Of a DNA stretch of 12,831 bases, positions 1 through 7,092 are shown piece after piece. The stretch's first letter is position 1. Each line of letters begins with the position of its first letter. The notes under the pieces were generated by a model. It ran no database searches. It was not told the DNA's origin and worked only from the letters and a program-made list of their open reading frames with translations. The position numbers were made by a program, and so were the translations under genes. Source of the stretch: an uncultured Flavobacteriaceae bacterium. GTDB taxonomy: Bacteria; Bacteroidota; Bacteroidia; Flavobacteriales; Flavobacteriaceae. The stretch is from assembly GCA_913044085.1 (NCBI GenBank), contig CAJWNW010000042.1, forward strand, positions 1 to 12,831. Reading direction: 5' to 3'.

Positions 1-1124
1 GGAACACCAGGAAAGTGACCTTGAAAAAAAGATTCATTCATCGTTACATTTTTTGATCCGATGACATGATTAGAAGACAATTCAAAAACTTTATCAAGCA
101 TTAGAAATGGTGGGCGGTGTGGTAACATCTCCATAATCGCATTCACATCCATGACTGGTGTTTTATTTAAATCAACCGCTGGCATATTGTTGCGGCGTTC
201 TATTTTAATAATTTTTGCCATTTTTTTTGCAAATTGTGTATTGACATAGTGTCCAGGTTTGTTGGCGATGACCTTGCCTTGAAGCCGAATGCCTACTAGA
301 GCTAAATCACCAACTACGTCTAATAGTTTATGTCTTGCAGCTTCATTTGGATAATGTAGGGTAAGGTTGTCTAAGATACCATTGGGCTTCACAGAAATGG
401 AATCTTTATTGAAAGCTTCTTTTAGTTTTTCCATCGTATTCTCAGACAAAGGTTTGTCCACATACACAATGGCATTGTTCAAGTCTCCCCCTTTAATAAG
501 ACCATCCTCCAAGAGCATTTCTAACTCATGTAAGAAACTGAAAGTTCTGGAGTTAGAAATTTGAGTTTTGAAATTTGTTAATTTTGATAAGGTTGCATTT
601 TGGGTTCCCAAAACCTTAGTACCAAAGTCTACCATGGTCGTCACTTGATATTCATCAGACGGAATAATCGTAATGTCACTACCAGTCTCTTCGTCTACAT
701 AAGAAATAACATCTTTTACGACAAAAACATCTCTAAACGTATCTAATGCTTTGATTCCTACGGATTCTAAGGCTTCAACGAAAAACTTAGATGAACCATC
801 CATGATAGGCGGTTCCGCGTTGTTGAGTTCAATTGTAACATTGTCAATTTCTAAGCCTACCAAAGCGGCTAAAACGTGTTCACAGGTTTGAATGGTCACT
901 CCGTTTTTCTCCAAACAAGTACCCCGCTGTGTACTCGTTACTAAATTTGCATCAGCTTTTATCATCGGAGCGCCCTCAAGATCTACACGTACAAAAGAAT
1001 AACCAGAATTTGCTGACGCTGGTAAAAATTTAATTTCGACATTCTTTCCCGTATGAAGTCCAACCCCTTTGAGGGATATTTCTTTTGATATCGTAGTTTG
1101 TTTAGCTTGGGTTTTTGTTATCAT
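1..1124 (-). CDS. lpxC/fabZ: Bifunctional LpxC-FabZ (UDP-3-O-acyl-GlcNAc deacetylase / 3-hydroxyacyl-ACP dehydratase), 3' end cut off
   Basis: I translated 374 codons from the ATG at 1124 to the window edge with no stop. Residues 1 to about 310 are LpxC, the zinc deacetylase that commits precursors to lipid A. The expected residues are present: E82 and H83 (CEHVLAA), H265 and D269 (RHKLLD), D273 and H292 (GH). By family alignment H83, H265 and D269 bind zinc, and E82, D273 and H292 are catalytic. From about residue 325 FabZ begins (LPHRPPFLMLDKV) and reaches its active-site motif FFQGHFPG at 366-373 (His370), just before the edge; the rest of the hot-dog domain is missing. This fusion is normal in Bacteroidota, so it is not a misassembly. 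The first 23 bases overlap the end of lpxD, implying co-transcription and probably coupled translation. In relatives lpxA follows; that would lie outside the window. Confidence 0.96.
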   Translation of the reverse strand, partial: MITKTQAKQTTISKEISLKGVGLHTGKNVEIKFLPASANSGYSFVRVDLEGAPMIKADANLVTSTQRGTCLEKNGVTIQTCEHVLAALVGLEIDNVTIELNNAEPPIMDGSSKFFVEALESVGIKALDTFRDVFVVKDVISYVDEETGSDITIIPSDEYQVTTMVDFGTKVLGTQNATLSKLTNFKTQISNSRTFSFLHELEMLLEDGLIKGGDLNNAIVYVDKPLSENTMEKLKEAFNKDSISVKPNGILDNLTLHYPNEAARHKLLDVVGDLALVGIRLQGKVIANKPGHYVNTQFAKKMAKIIKIERRNNMPAVDLNKTPVMDVNAIMEMLPHRPPFLMLDKVFELSSNHVIGSKNVTMNESFFQGHFPGV

Positions 1125-2142
1125 TTTTTATTTTTTTTTCAAGAGAAAATAGAGTATTGGCGAGTTTTGGTAAGTTTTTAAAATGAACGTAGGATTTGTA
1201 ATATTCACTAAAATCAAATGCCGGAGTACCTTGTAGCGATTTATTACTTTTGACATCTTTGGTAACTCCAGATTGCCCTTGGATTTTTACATTATCGCCA
1301 ATATTTATGTGACCAGCAATGCCAACCTGCCCTCCAATTTGACAATTCTCACCAATTTTTGTAGAACCAGCAATACCCGTTTGAGCAGCAATTACTGTAT
1401 TTTCACCAACTTGAACGTTGTGAGCAATTTGAATTTGATTGTCTAATTTCACCCCTTTGTGTATAATTGTAGATCCCATAGTTGCTCGGTCAATTGTGGA
1501 GCTGGCTCCAATGTCAACACAATCGTGAATGACGACATTACCAATTTGAGGTACTTTTTTGTAAATACCCTTATCATTTGATGAATATCCAAACCCATCA
1601 GCACCAATAACTACATTAGCTTCAAGATTGCATTGATTTCCGATACTGCAGTCAGAATAAATTCTCACTCCTGAGTGAAGCGTTGTTTTATTACCTATTT
1701 TAACATTGTCACCAATATAACAGTTGGGATATATTTTTACATTATCACCTATTTCAACATTGTCTCCAATATATGAAAATGCACCAATGTAAACGTCCGC
1801 TCCATAAGATACAGAACTCGACATTTGAATAGGTGATTCAATACCAGTTTTGTTTGATTTTATGGAACTGTAATGCTCTAAAAGTTTAGAGAACGCAGCG
1901 TAGGCATTGGGAACTTTAATCAAAGTGGTATTTATTTCCTTTTCGGGTATGAAATCATCATTAACTATTGTGACAGAGGCATCCGTTGAGTATATGAAAG
2001 GTGTGTATTTTGTGTTTGAAAGAAAAGTGAGAGACCCTAGCGATCCTTCTTCAATCTTAGAAAGTTTAAAGACTTCAGCATTCTCATCCCCAACAACGGT
2101 CCCATCGAGTAATTCTGCTATTTGGTTGGCTGTAAATTTCAT
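1102..2142 (-). CDS. lpxD: UDP-3-O-(3-hydroxyacyl)glucosamine N-acyltransferase LpxD
   Basis: This cytoplasmic enzyme adds the second hydroxyacyl chain, from acyl-ACP, to the UDP-glucosamine lipid A precursor; it acts directly after LpxC. The protein has 346 residues, close to the usual 340. Residues 1 to about 95 form the uridine-binding N-terminal domain. Residues about 105-295 are a left-handed beta helix of hexapeptide repeats (for example IGDNVEIGDNVKI, and IGENCQIGGQVGIAG). The catalytic histidine is H241 in QIQIAHNVQVG. The C-terminal helix follows (FSEYYKSYVHFKNLPKL). The ATG at 2142 gives the conserved family N-terminus. The upstream HD-domain gene ends 25 bases before it, and a TACTTTTG promoter element lies in that gap, so lpxD may also have its own promoter. 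The last codons contain a run of nine A residues on the coding strand (1131-1139), next to the overlap with lpxC. Confidence 0.96.
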   Translation of the reverse strand: MKFTANQIAELLDGTVVGDENAEVFKLSKIEEGSLGSLTFLSNTKYTPFIYSTDASVTIVNDDFIPEKEINTTLIKVPNAYAAFSKLLEHYSSIKSNKTGIESPIQMSSSVSYGADVYIGAFSYIGDNVEIGDNVKIYPNCYIGDNVKIGNKTTLHSGVRIYSDCSIGNQCNLEANVVIGADGFGYSSNDKGIYKKVPQIGNVVIHDCVDIGASSTIDRATMGSTIIHKGVKLDNQIQIAHNVQVGENTVIAAQTGIAGSTKIGENCQIGGQVGIAGHINIGDNVKIQGQSGVTKDVKSNKSLQGTPAFDFSEYYKSYVHFKNLPKLANTLFSLEKKIKNDNKNPS

Positions 2143-2149
2143 ACCACTG

Positions 2150-2157
2150 CAAAAGTA
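2150..2157 (-). promoter_or_regulatory. Putative -7 promoter element of lpxD
   Basis: On the minus strand this reads TACTTTTG, an exact match to the Bacteroidota -7 consensus TAnnTTTG. It ends 7 bases before the lpxD ATG, so a transcript from it would be nearly leaderless. A possible -33 TTG lies at 2174-2176 but is only 16 bases away, slightly short of the usual spacing. This is a pattern match only. Confidence 0.4.
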
Positions 2158-2167
2158 TAAAAAATTA

Positions 2168-3397
2168 TCATAGCAACACTTTTGGGGAGCAGATATAGTA
2201 CTGTGTAATTTTTTTTGTCAACCCCTTAATATTTAATAATCCAGAGCTTTCATTCAGATTTGAAGTTTTTCCATTTTTATGAAGAATTGTGATGGGATAT
2301 TGTTCAGAATCATAACCTGTATTTGAAATTACCCCATCAAATACAAAAAAAGGTATTTCTGTATCGTCTAAATTTAAATGTTTTTTGAAGTTTATTTTAA
2401 TTTTTTCTAGCGCTGATTCGATGTCATGCTTTGAATAGAATTCAATCTTAAGTAACTGTCGATTTAAAAGTCTTTTAGAAAGATTGCTTAAAACAAAATC
2501 TGGATGATTTTTCCAGGATTTCAAAGCAGAAACAAGATCATTATCATCTATTTCAGAAAAATTTTCCAATATGGCTTTTGTTAGTTTTGAAGGATGGATG
2601 TCAGTTTTTAAGAAAAAATCAAGTTCGGGACTTACAAACAAGGGTGCATTTGATTGAGAAAGCATTTTAGCACGTTTTAAAACATTGATAATCATGTTTT
2701 CTGCTACAACCCCTGTTTTATGCAGATATACTTGCCAATACATCAAACGGCGAGCTGAGAGAAACTTCTCTATTGAATAAATTCCTTTTTCTTCAATAAC
2801 CAGTTCATCCGAAACAACATTCATCATTGAAATCAACCGCTCACTGTTGATATTGCCTTCAGAAACACCTGTGTAAAAACTATCGCGCTTTAGGTAATCG
2901 GAACGGTCCATGTCCAATTGGCCAGAAATCAATTGACCAAAAAACGGTCGCTTATAGTCCCCTTTAAACATGGTGATAGCTAAGGATAATTGCCCATTAA
3001 ATTCATCATTTAAAATTTCCATAAAACGCAATGAAATACACTCATGGCTAACACCTTCTAACAAGCTGTGTTCAATGGCATGGCTAAATGGACCATGTCC
3101 AATATCGTGTAAAAGTATGGCGACATACAGGGCATTTTCCTCTTCTTTTGAAATAAGGGTCCCTTTAAATTTTAAAATTCTAACAGCTTTTTGCATCAAA
3201 TGCAAACTTCCTAATGCATGATGAAACCGCGTATGGTGAGCGCCGGGATAAACAAGATACGATAGCCCCATCTGAGTTATTCTTCTAAGTCTTTGAAAAT
3301 AAGGGTGGGCAATCAAGTCAAAAATTAAAGTACTGGGTATAGTAATAAATCCATAAATTGGATCGTTAAATATTTTAAGCTTGTTTTTGGTATTCAA
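2168..3397 (-). CDS. HD-domain phosphohydrolase (dNTPase/SAMHD1-like family)
   Basis: The 409-residue protein belongs to the HD superfamily of metal-dependent phosphohydrolases. The metal-binding set is visible: H60 in TRFHHALG, H97-D98 in LLHDIGHGPFSH, and D164 in LDMDRSDYLKRD. The same pattern occurs in dNTP triphosphohydrolases and SAMHD1; the true substrate here is not known. No signal peptide or membrane segment is seen, so it should be cytoplasmic. The most plausible start is TTG at 3397, which keeps the conserved N-terminus (KLKIFNDPIYGFI). The first in-frame ATG would be residue 43 and would remove that region, and the reading frame upstream hits a stop at 3412 with only an ATT between. 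The gene heads the lpxD-lpxC/fabZ cluster. A TAACTTTG promoter-like element lies about 37 bases before the start. Confidence 0.88.
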   Translation of the reverse strand: MNTKNKLKIFNDPIYGFITIPSTLIFDLIAHPYFQRLRRITQMGLSYLVYPGAHHTRFHHALGSLHLMQKAVRILKFKGTLISKEEENALYVAILLHDIGHGPFSHAIEHSLLEGVSHECISLRFMEILNDEFNGQLSLAITMFKGDYKRPFFGQLISGQLDMDRSDYLKRDSFYTGVSEGNINSERLISMMNVVSDELVIEEKGIYSIEKFLSARRLMYWQVYLHKTGVVAENMIINVLKRAKMLSQSNAPLFVSPELDFFLKTDIHPSKLTKAILENFSEIDDNDLVSALKSWKNHPDFVLSNLSKRLLNRQLLKIEFYSKHDIESALEKIKINFKKHLNLDDTEIPFFVFDGVISNTGYDSEQYPITILHKNGKTSNLNESSGLLNIKGLTKKITQYYICSPKVLL

Positions 3398-3434
3398 AAG
3401 AATTAAATTTTATTTTAGATGCTAAATGGAGAAT

Positions 3435-3442
3435 CAAAGTTA
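3435..3442 (-). promoter_or_regulatory. Putative -7 promoter element of the HD-lpxD-lpxC/fabZ operon
   Basis: The minus strand reads TAACTTTG, an exact TAnnTTTG match, in the 101-base gap between the divergent HD-domain gene and porX. It would give a leader of about 30 bases before the TTG start. No convincing -33 TTTG is seen at the right distance, so this is tentative. Confidence 0.35.
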
Positions 3443-3498
3443 TATTAATAGTAAAAGTAATAAAAATCAGTGTATATAATTTTTAAACAGATGTATTT

Positions 3499-5049
3499 AT
3501 GAGAGAAATCAATGTTTTGTGGGTGGATGATGAGATTTCATTTTTAAAACCTCACATTATATTTCTTGAGAAAAAAAACTACAAGATACGCCCTTGTCAA
3601 AGTGGCTCTGAGGCCCTTGAAATATTTAAGTCTGAAGATTTTGACATTGTTTTCTTAGACGAGAACATGCCAGGTTTATCGGGCCTAGAAACCTTGGCTG
3701 GATTGAAGGAGGTAAAATCAAACATTCCTGTTGTAATGATTACCAAAAGTGAGGAGGAATACATAATGGAAGAAGCGATTGGCAGTAAAATCGCAGATTA
3801 TCTTATCAAGCCCGTTAACCCTAATCAAATTCTTCTCAGCCTTAAAAAAAACTTAGACCACAGCCGTTTGGTCGCTGAAAAAATATCTTCAAATTACCTT
3901 CAAGAGTTTCGAAAAATAGCCATGGAAATGAACGATGTTAATTCTTTTGAAGCATGGGCTGATTTGTATAAAAAAATAATTTATTGGGAGTTGGAATTAG
4001 AAAATTCTCAGGATGGAACAATGTTTGAAATATTGGAGGCGCAAAAAACAGAAGCAAACGCACAATTTTCTAGATTTATTGATAAAAATTATCCTCAATG
4101 GTTTCAGAATGAAAATGCCCCCGTTTTATCCCACACACTTTTTAAAACCAAAATCGCGCCGGAAGTTGGAATAGAGCATCCCACTTTATTAGTTGTTATT
4201 GATAATTTGAGGTTTGACCAGTGGAAAACAATTGAGTCAACCGTCAATTCACACTATAAAGTAAAAGATGAAATGCTTTACTACAGCATATTACCGACTG
4301 CAACGCAATATGCTCGAAATGCCATTTTTTCTGGTCTTACGCCAAAGGAAATGGAAACACATTACCCAAAATACTGGAAAAATGATACCGACGAAGGTGG
4401 TAAAAACCTGTACGAGGATAAGTTTTTAGAGACGCAACTAAAACGTTTGGGGCTTTCAAATTTAAATCACGAATACATAAAAATTACAAATTTGAAAGCT
4501 GGAAAAAAATTAGCTGAAAATTTCAAAAGCAAAGCCAACAATGATTTAACAGTTCTTGTATACAATTTCGTTGACATGCTCTCCCATTCTAAAACAGAAA
4601 TGGAAGTCATTAAAGAATTAGCCTCGGACGATCGCGGCTATCGATCGCTTACACATAGCTGGTTTAAAAACTCTCCATTATTAGACATTATAAAGCAAGC
4701 ACAACTCCTTAAATTTAAACTTATTATTACCACAGATCATGGCACAATAAATGTTAAAAACCCTTCAAAAGTTATTGGAGACAAAAATACCAGCCTAAAT
4801 TTGCGCTATAAAACGGGTCGCAGCCTAAGCTTTGATGGTAAAGACGTATTTGCAGCCAAAGATCCAAGCAGTATTGGGCTGCCCTCTATATCGATGAATA
4901 GTACCTTTATTTTCGCAAAAAATAATTTATTTTTTGCCTATCCAAACAATTACAATCACTATGTTAGTTACTACAAAAATTCTTATCAACACGGTGGTAT
5001 TTCATTGGAAGAGGTCTTGATTCCATTTGTTGTTTTAAATCCAAGATAA
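3499..5049 (+). CDS. porX: PorX-type response regulator with PglZ phosphatase-like domain (type IX secretion regulator)
   Basis: The 516-residue cytoplasmic protein has two parts. Residues 1 to about 120 form a CheY-like receiver with acidic pocket D10-D11-E12, phosphoacceptor D54 (VFLDENMPG), T82 and K104-P105. After a helical linker, residues about 205-516 form a PglZ domain of the alkaline phosphatase superfamily, with likely metal and active-site residues D235 (LLVVIDNLRFD), T267/T269 (LPTATQYAR), D359 and H363 (NFVDMLSH), D413-H414 (TTDHG) and H498 (YQHGG). This architecture and length define PorX, which works with the sensor PorY to control type IX secretion genes and gliding; studied PorX proteins hydrolyse oligonucleotides in a zinc-dependent way. 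All expected residues appear present, so I infer an active protein. tsaE starts 6 bases after its stop, suggesting one operon. No PorY kinase lies in the window. Confidence 0.93.
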   Translation: MREINVLWVDDEISFLKPHIIFLEKKNYKIRPCQSGSEALEIFKSEDFDIVFLDENMPGLSGLETLAGLKEVKSNIPVVMITKSEEEYIMEEAIGSKIADYLIKPVNPNQILLSLKKNLDHSRLVAEKISSNYLQEFRKIAMEMNDVNSFEAWADLYKKIIYWELELENSQDGTMFEILEAQKTEANAQFSRFIDKNYPQWFQNENAPVLSHTLFKTKIAPEVGIEHPTLLVVIDNLRFDQWKTIESTVNSHYKVKDEMLYYSILPTATQYARNAIFSGLTPKEMETHYPKYWKNDTDEGGKNLYEDKFLETQLKRLGLSNLNHEYIKITNLKAGKKLAENFKSKANNDLTVLVYNFVDMLSHSKTEMEVIKELASDDRGYRSLTHSWFKNSPLLDIIKQAQLLKFKLIITTDHGTINVKNPSKVIGDKNTSLNLRYKTGRSLSFDGKDVFAAKDPSSIGLPSISMNSTFIFAKNNLFFAYPNNYNHYVSYYKNSYQHGGISLEEVLIPFVVLNPR

Positions 5050-5055
5050 ATTGCG

Positions 5056-5460
5056 ATGAGCGTCAAATATTCTTTAGGAGACATTGATAAAGTAGCACGA
5101 AAATTATTGGAAGAATCCAAAACAAAAATCATTCTTTTTAAAGGAGAAATGGGCAGTGGAAAAACAACCCTAATTTCTGCCATGGTGAAAATTTTAGGAG
5201 GAGATTCAAAAGCATCCAGTCCTACATTTTCAATTGTGAATGAATACAAAGTGAAATCAGATATTGTATACCATTTTGATTTATATAGAATAAAAAATCA
5301 CACCGAAGCATTGGACATTGGAATTGAAGACTATTTTTACTCTGGAAATTGGAATTTTATCGAGTGGCCTGATAAAATTAAACATATACTTCCTGATAAC
5401 ACAACTGCAATCAAGCTTACAATTTTGTCTGACCAAGAGCGTGAATTAGAATGGGTTTAA
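5056..5460 (+). CDS. tsaE: TsaE, tRNA threonylcarbamoyladenosine biosynthesis ATPase
   Basis: TsaE is the small cytoplasmic ATPase that works with TsaB and TsaD to place threonylcarbamoyl on A37 of tRNAs decoding ANN codons. The 134-residue length is typical. The P-loop GEMGSGKTT is at residues 30-38. Family signatures follow: SSPTFSIVNEY (54-64), HFDLYRI (73-79) and FIEWPDKI (101-108), which includes the conserved Glu-Trp. The ATG at 5056 is 6 bases after porX, so both are probably on one transcript. TsaE is usually essential. No other gene of the pathway is present here. Confidence 0.95.
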   Translation: MSVKYSLGDIDKVARKLLEESKTKIILFKGEMGSGKTTLISAMVKILGGDSKASSPTFSIVNEYKVKSDIVYHFDLYRIKNHTEALDIGIEDYFYSGNWNFIEWPDKIKHILPDNTTAIKLTILSDQERELEWV

Positions 5461-5523
5461 ACGCAAGTCGGATAAATTAAGTTGAAAAAATAATTGTAAT
5501 TTGCAATAACAATACAACCAAGC

Positions 5524-6723
5524 ATGCAAAAATTAAAATCTCCTTTTTCAAAAGCACAACTGTTGCCAAAAGAGGAACGCCTAGAGATTTCAAGCGACAG
5601 CACATCTTTATTAATCGGTATCCCTAAAGAACGATCTTTTCAAGAAAAGCGTATTTGTTTAACGCCAGATGCTGTTTCTGCGCTCACTAATAATGGTCAT
5701 CGGGTATTGATCGAAAGCGGAGCTGGAAATAATGCCGCTTTTGAAGACAAAGAATACAGTGAAGCCGGAGCTGAAATTACGAGTGATACCGCCAAGGTGT
5801 TTTCATCACCAATCATTTTAAAAGTTGAACCCCCTACCCTTGATGAAATTGAAATGATTAAACCCAATGCGGTTTTAATTTCTGCGCTTCAACTGAAGAT
5901 GCAAAAGGAAGCTTATTTTCAATCCCTTGCAAAGAAAAAAATTACTGCCCTTGGATTTGAATTTATAAAAGACAATGATGGAACGTTTCCTGCAGTCAGA
6001 CAGATAAGCGAAATTGCAGGTGCAGCCTCAATTTTAATCGCCTCAGAAATCATGTCCATCACTAATGAAGGCAATGGTTTAATGCTTGGAAACATCAGTG
6101 GGGTTCCTCCAACAGAGGTGGTTATTATTGGGGCTGGTATTGTTGGTGAATATGCTGCCAAGTCAGCAATTGGCCTTGGTGCCAATGTGCGAGTTTTTGA
6201 CAATTCCATTACTAAATTAAGAACACTACAAGCCAATATTGGAAGACGTGTCTATACTTCAACAATGCAACCCAAGAATTTGATGAAGGCGCTGATGCGC
6301 TGCGATGTGGCAATAGGAGCTTCAAAAGGAAAAAATAGAGCTCCTATTCTAGTCAATGAAGCTATGGTAGAGCTTATGAAACAAGGGTCTGTAATTGTCG
6401 ATGTGAGCATTGATATGGGCGGTTGTTTTGAAACTAGCGAACTCACAACTCACGACAAACCGACTTTTGAAAAACATGGCGTGATACACTATTGTGTGCC
6501 TAACATTCCGGCACGCTACTCAAGAACTTCATCGGTCTCTTTGAGTAACATTTTCACCCCATACCTGCTGCAAATATCAGATGCTGGTGGTCTTGAAAAT
6601 GCCATTCGCCAGGATCATGGGTTGAAGAACGGGCTCTATTTATACCATGGTGTCATCACCAATAAATCTATTTCCAACTGGTTCAATTTGGATTCTAGCG
6701 ATTTGAATCTTTTAATTTTCTAA
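5524..6723 (+). CDS. Alanine dehydrogenase-like NAD(P)-dependent oxidoreductase (AlaDH/PNT family)
   Basis: The 399-residue protein covers both AlaDH/PNT domains. The N-terminal domain starts at about residue 30 (IGIPKERSFQEKRICLTPDAV); the Rossmann fold has GAGIVG at 203-208 and an acidic residue, D226, that usually favours NAD over NADP. Compared with characterised alanine dehydrogenases, pyruvate-binding Arg (R43) and Lys (K100, IILKVEPP) and the catalytic Asp (D297, SIDMGGCFE) are kept. However, the catalytic His, normally in a YLHLA motif, is replaced by Q123 (LISALQLK). A roughly 29-residue N-terminal extension is present. Canonical activity is L-alanine + NAD + water to pyruvate + ammonium + NADH; whether this variant does that is uncertain. 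I recall similar proteins with the same motif in other Flavobacteriaceae, so the change may be a subfamily trait. It lies 63 bases after tsaE and 6 bases before the next gene. Confidence 0.82.
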   Translation: MQKLKSPFSKAQLLPKEERLEISSDSTSLLIGIPKERSFQEKRICLTPDAVSALTNNGHRVLIESGAGNNAAFEDKEYSEAGAEITSDTAKVFSSPIILKVEPPTLDEIEMIKPNAVLISALQLKMQKEAYFQSLAKKKITALGFEFIKDNDGTFPAVRQISEIAGAASILIASEIMSITNEGNGLMLGNISGVPPTEVVIIGAGIVGEYAAKSAIGLGANVRVFDNSITKLRTLQANIGRRVYTSTMQPKNLMKALMRCDVAIGASKGKNRAPILVNEAMVELMKQGSVIVDVSIDMGGCFETSELTTHDKPTFEKHGVIHYCVPNIPARYSRTSSVSLSNIFTPYLLQISDAGGLENAIRQDHGLKNGLYLYHGVITNKSISNWFNLDSSDLNLLIF

Positions 6724-6729
6724 TTACAT

Positions 6730-7092
6730 ATGAAATTTAAACATCGACTTGGATTTTTCCTTGGTGGATTTTCAATCGGACTTGTTTTTCTTGCTTTTTT
6801 TCTCAAGCAAAAAAAAACAAAGTTTGCCTATGGACCCAATGACAGAGTTCTTAAAAATATTAACGATAAACCCATTCAGTTTTCTGAAAATGTCAGAAGC
6901 ACTATAGAGATATTTCAAATCGACACGCTAGCTATTTATGACGTTTTAAAAAATGGCAATGTTAATTTCAACGAAAGTAATACACGATTGGATAGCTGTA
7001 AGCTGTATACAATTCAAAGCGATGATTTGAAATTAAAAGTAGAGAACTGTGATAAAGCCGCTGTGGTTATTAGTATTAAATCTATAGACTAA
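6730..7092 (+). CDS. Small membrane-anchored protein, probably DUF4258 family
   Basis: The 120-residue protein has no known function. Residues about 6-25 (RLGFFLGGFSIGLVFLAFFL) form one hydrophobic segment, followed by a positively charged KQKKTK stretch. A positive N-terminus also precedes the segment, so topology is not certain. The soluble part of about 90 residues has two cysteines (in LDSCKLY and VENCDKA) and the sequence NVNFNESNTRLDSCK, which resembles DUF4258 proteins as I remember them. It starts 6 bases after the alanine dehydrogenase-like gene, so it probably shares its transcript. Its stop overlaps the stop of the convergent proline dehydrogenase gene by 4 bases. Confidence 0.75.
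   Translation: MKFKHRLGFFLGGFSIGLVFLAFFLKQKKTKFAYGPNDRVLKNINDKPIQFSENVRSTIEIFQIDTLAIYDVLKNGNVNFNESNTRLDSCKLYTIQSDDLKLKVENCDKAAVVISIKSID

Noticed and set aside
1..1124. LpxC-FabZ as a novel fusion or assembly error
   Set aside because: This fusion is the standard arrangement in Bacteroidota.
5497..5503. TAATTTG before the alanine dehydrogenase-like gene as a promoter
   Set aside because: The spacing inside the element is one base short of TAnnTTTG and no -33 partner is at a fitting distance.
5919..6236. 105-residue open frame on the minus strand inside the alanine dehydrogenase-like gene
   Set aside because: It lies wholly antisense to a well-supported conserved gene, has no recognisable motif and reads as a codon-bias shadow.
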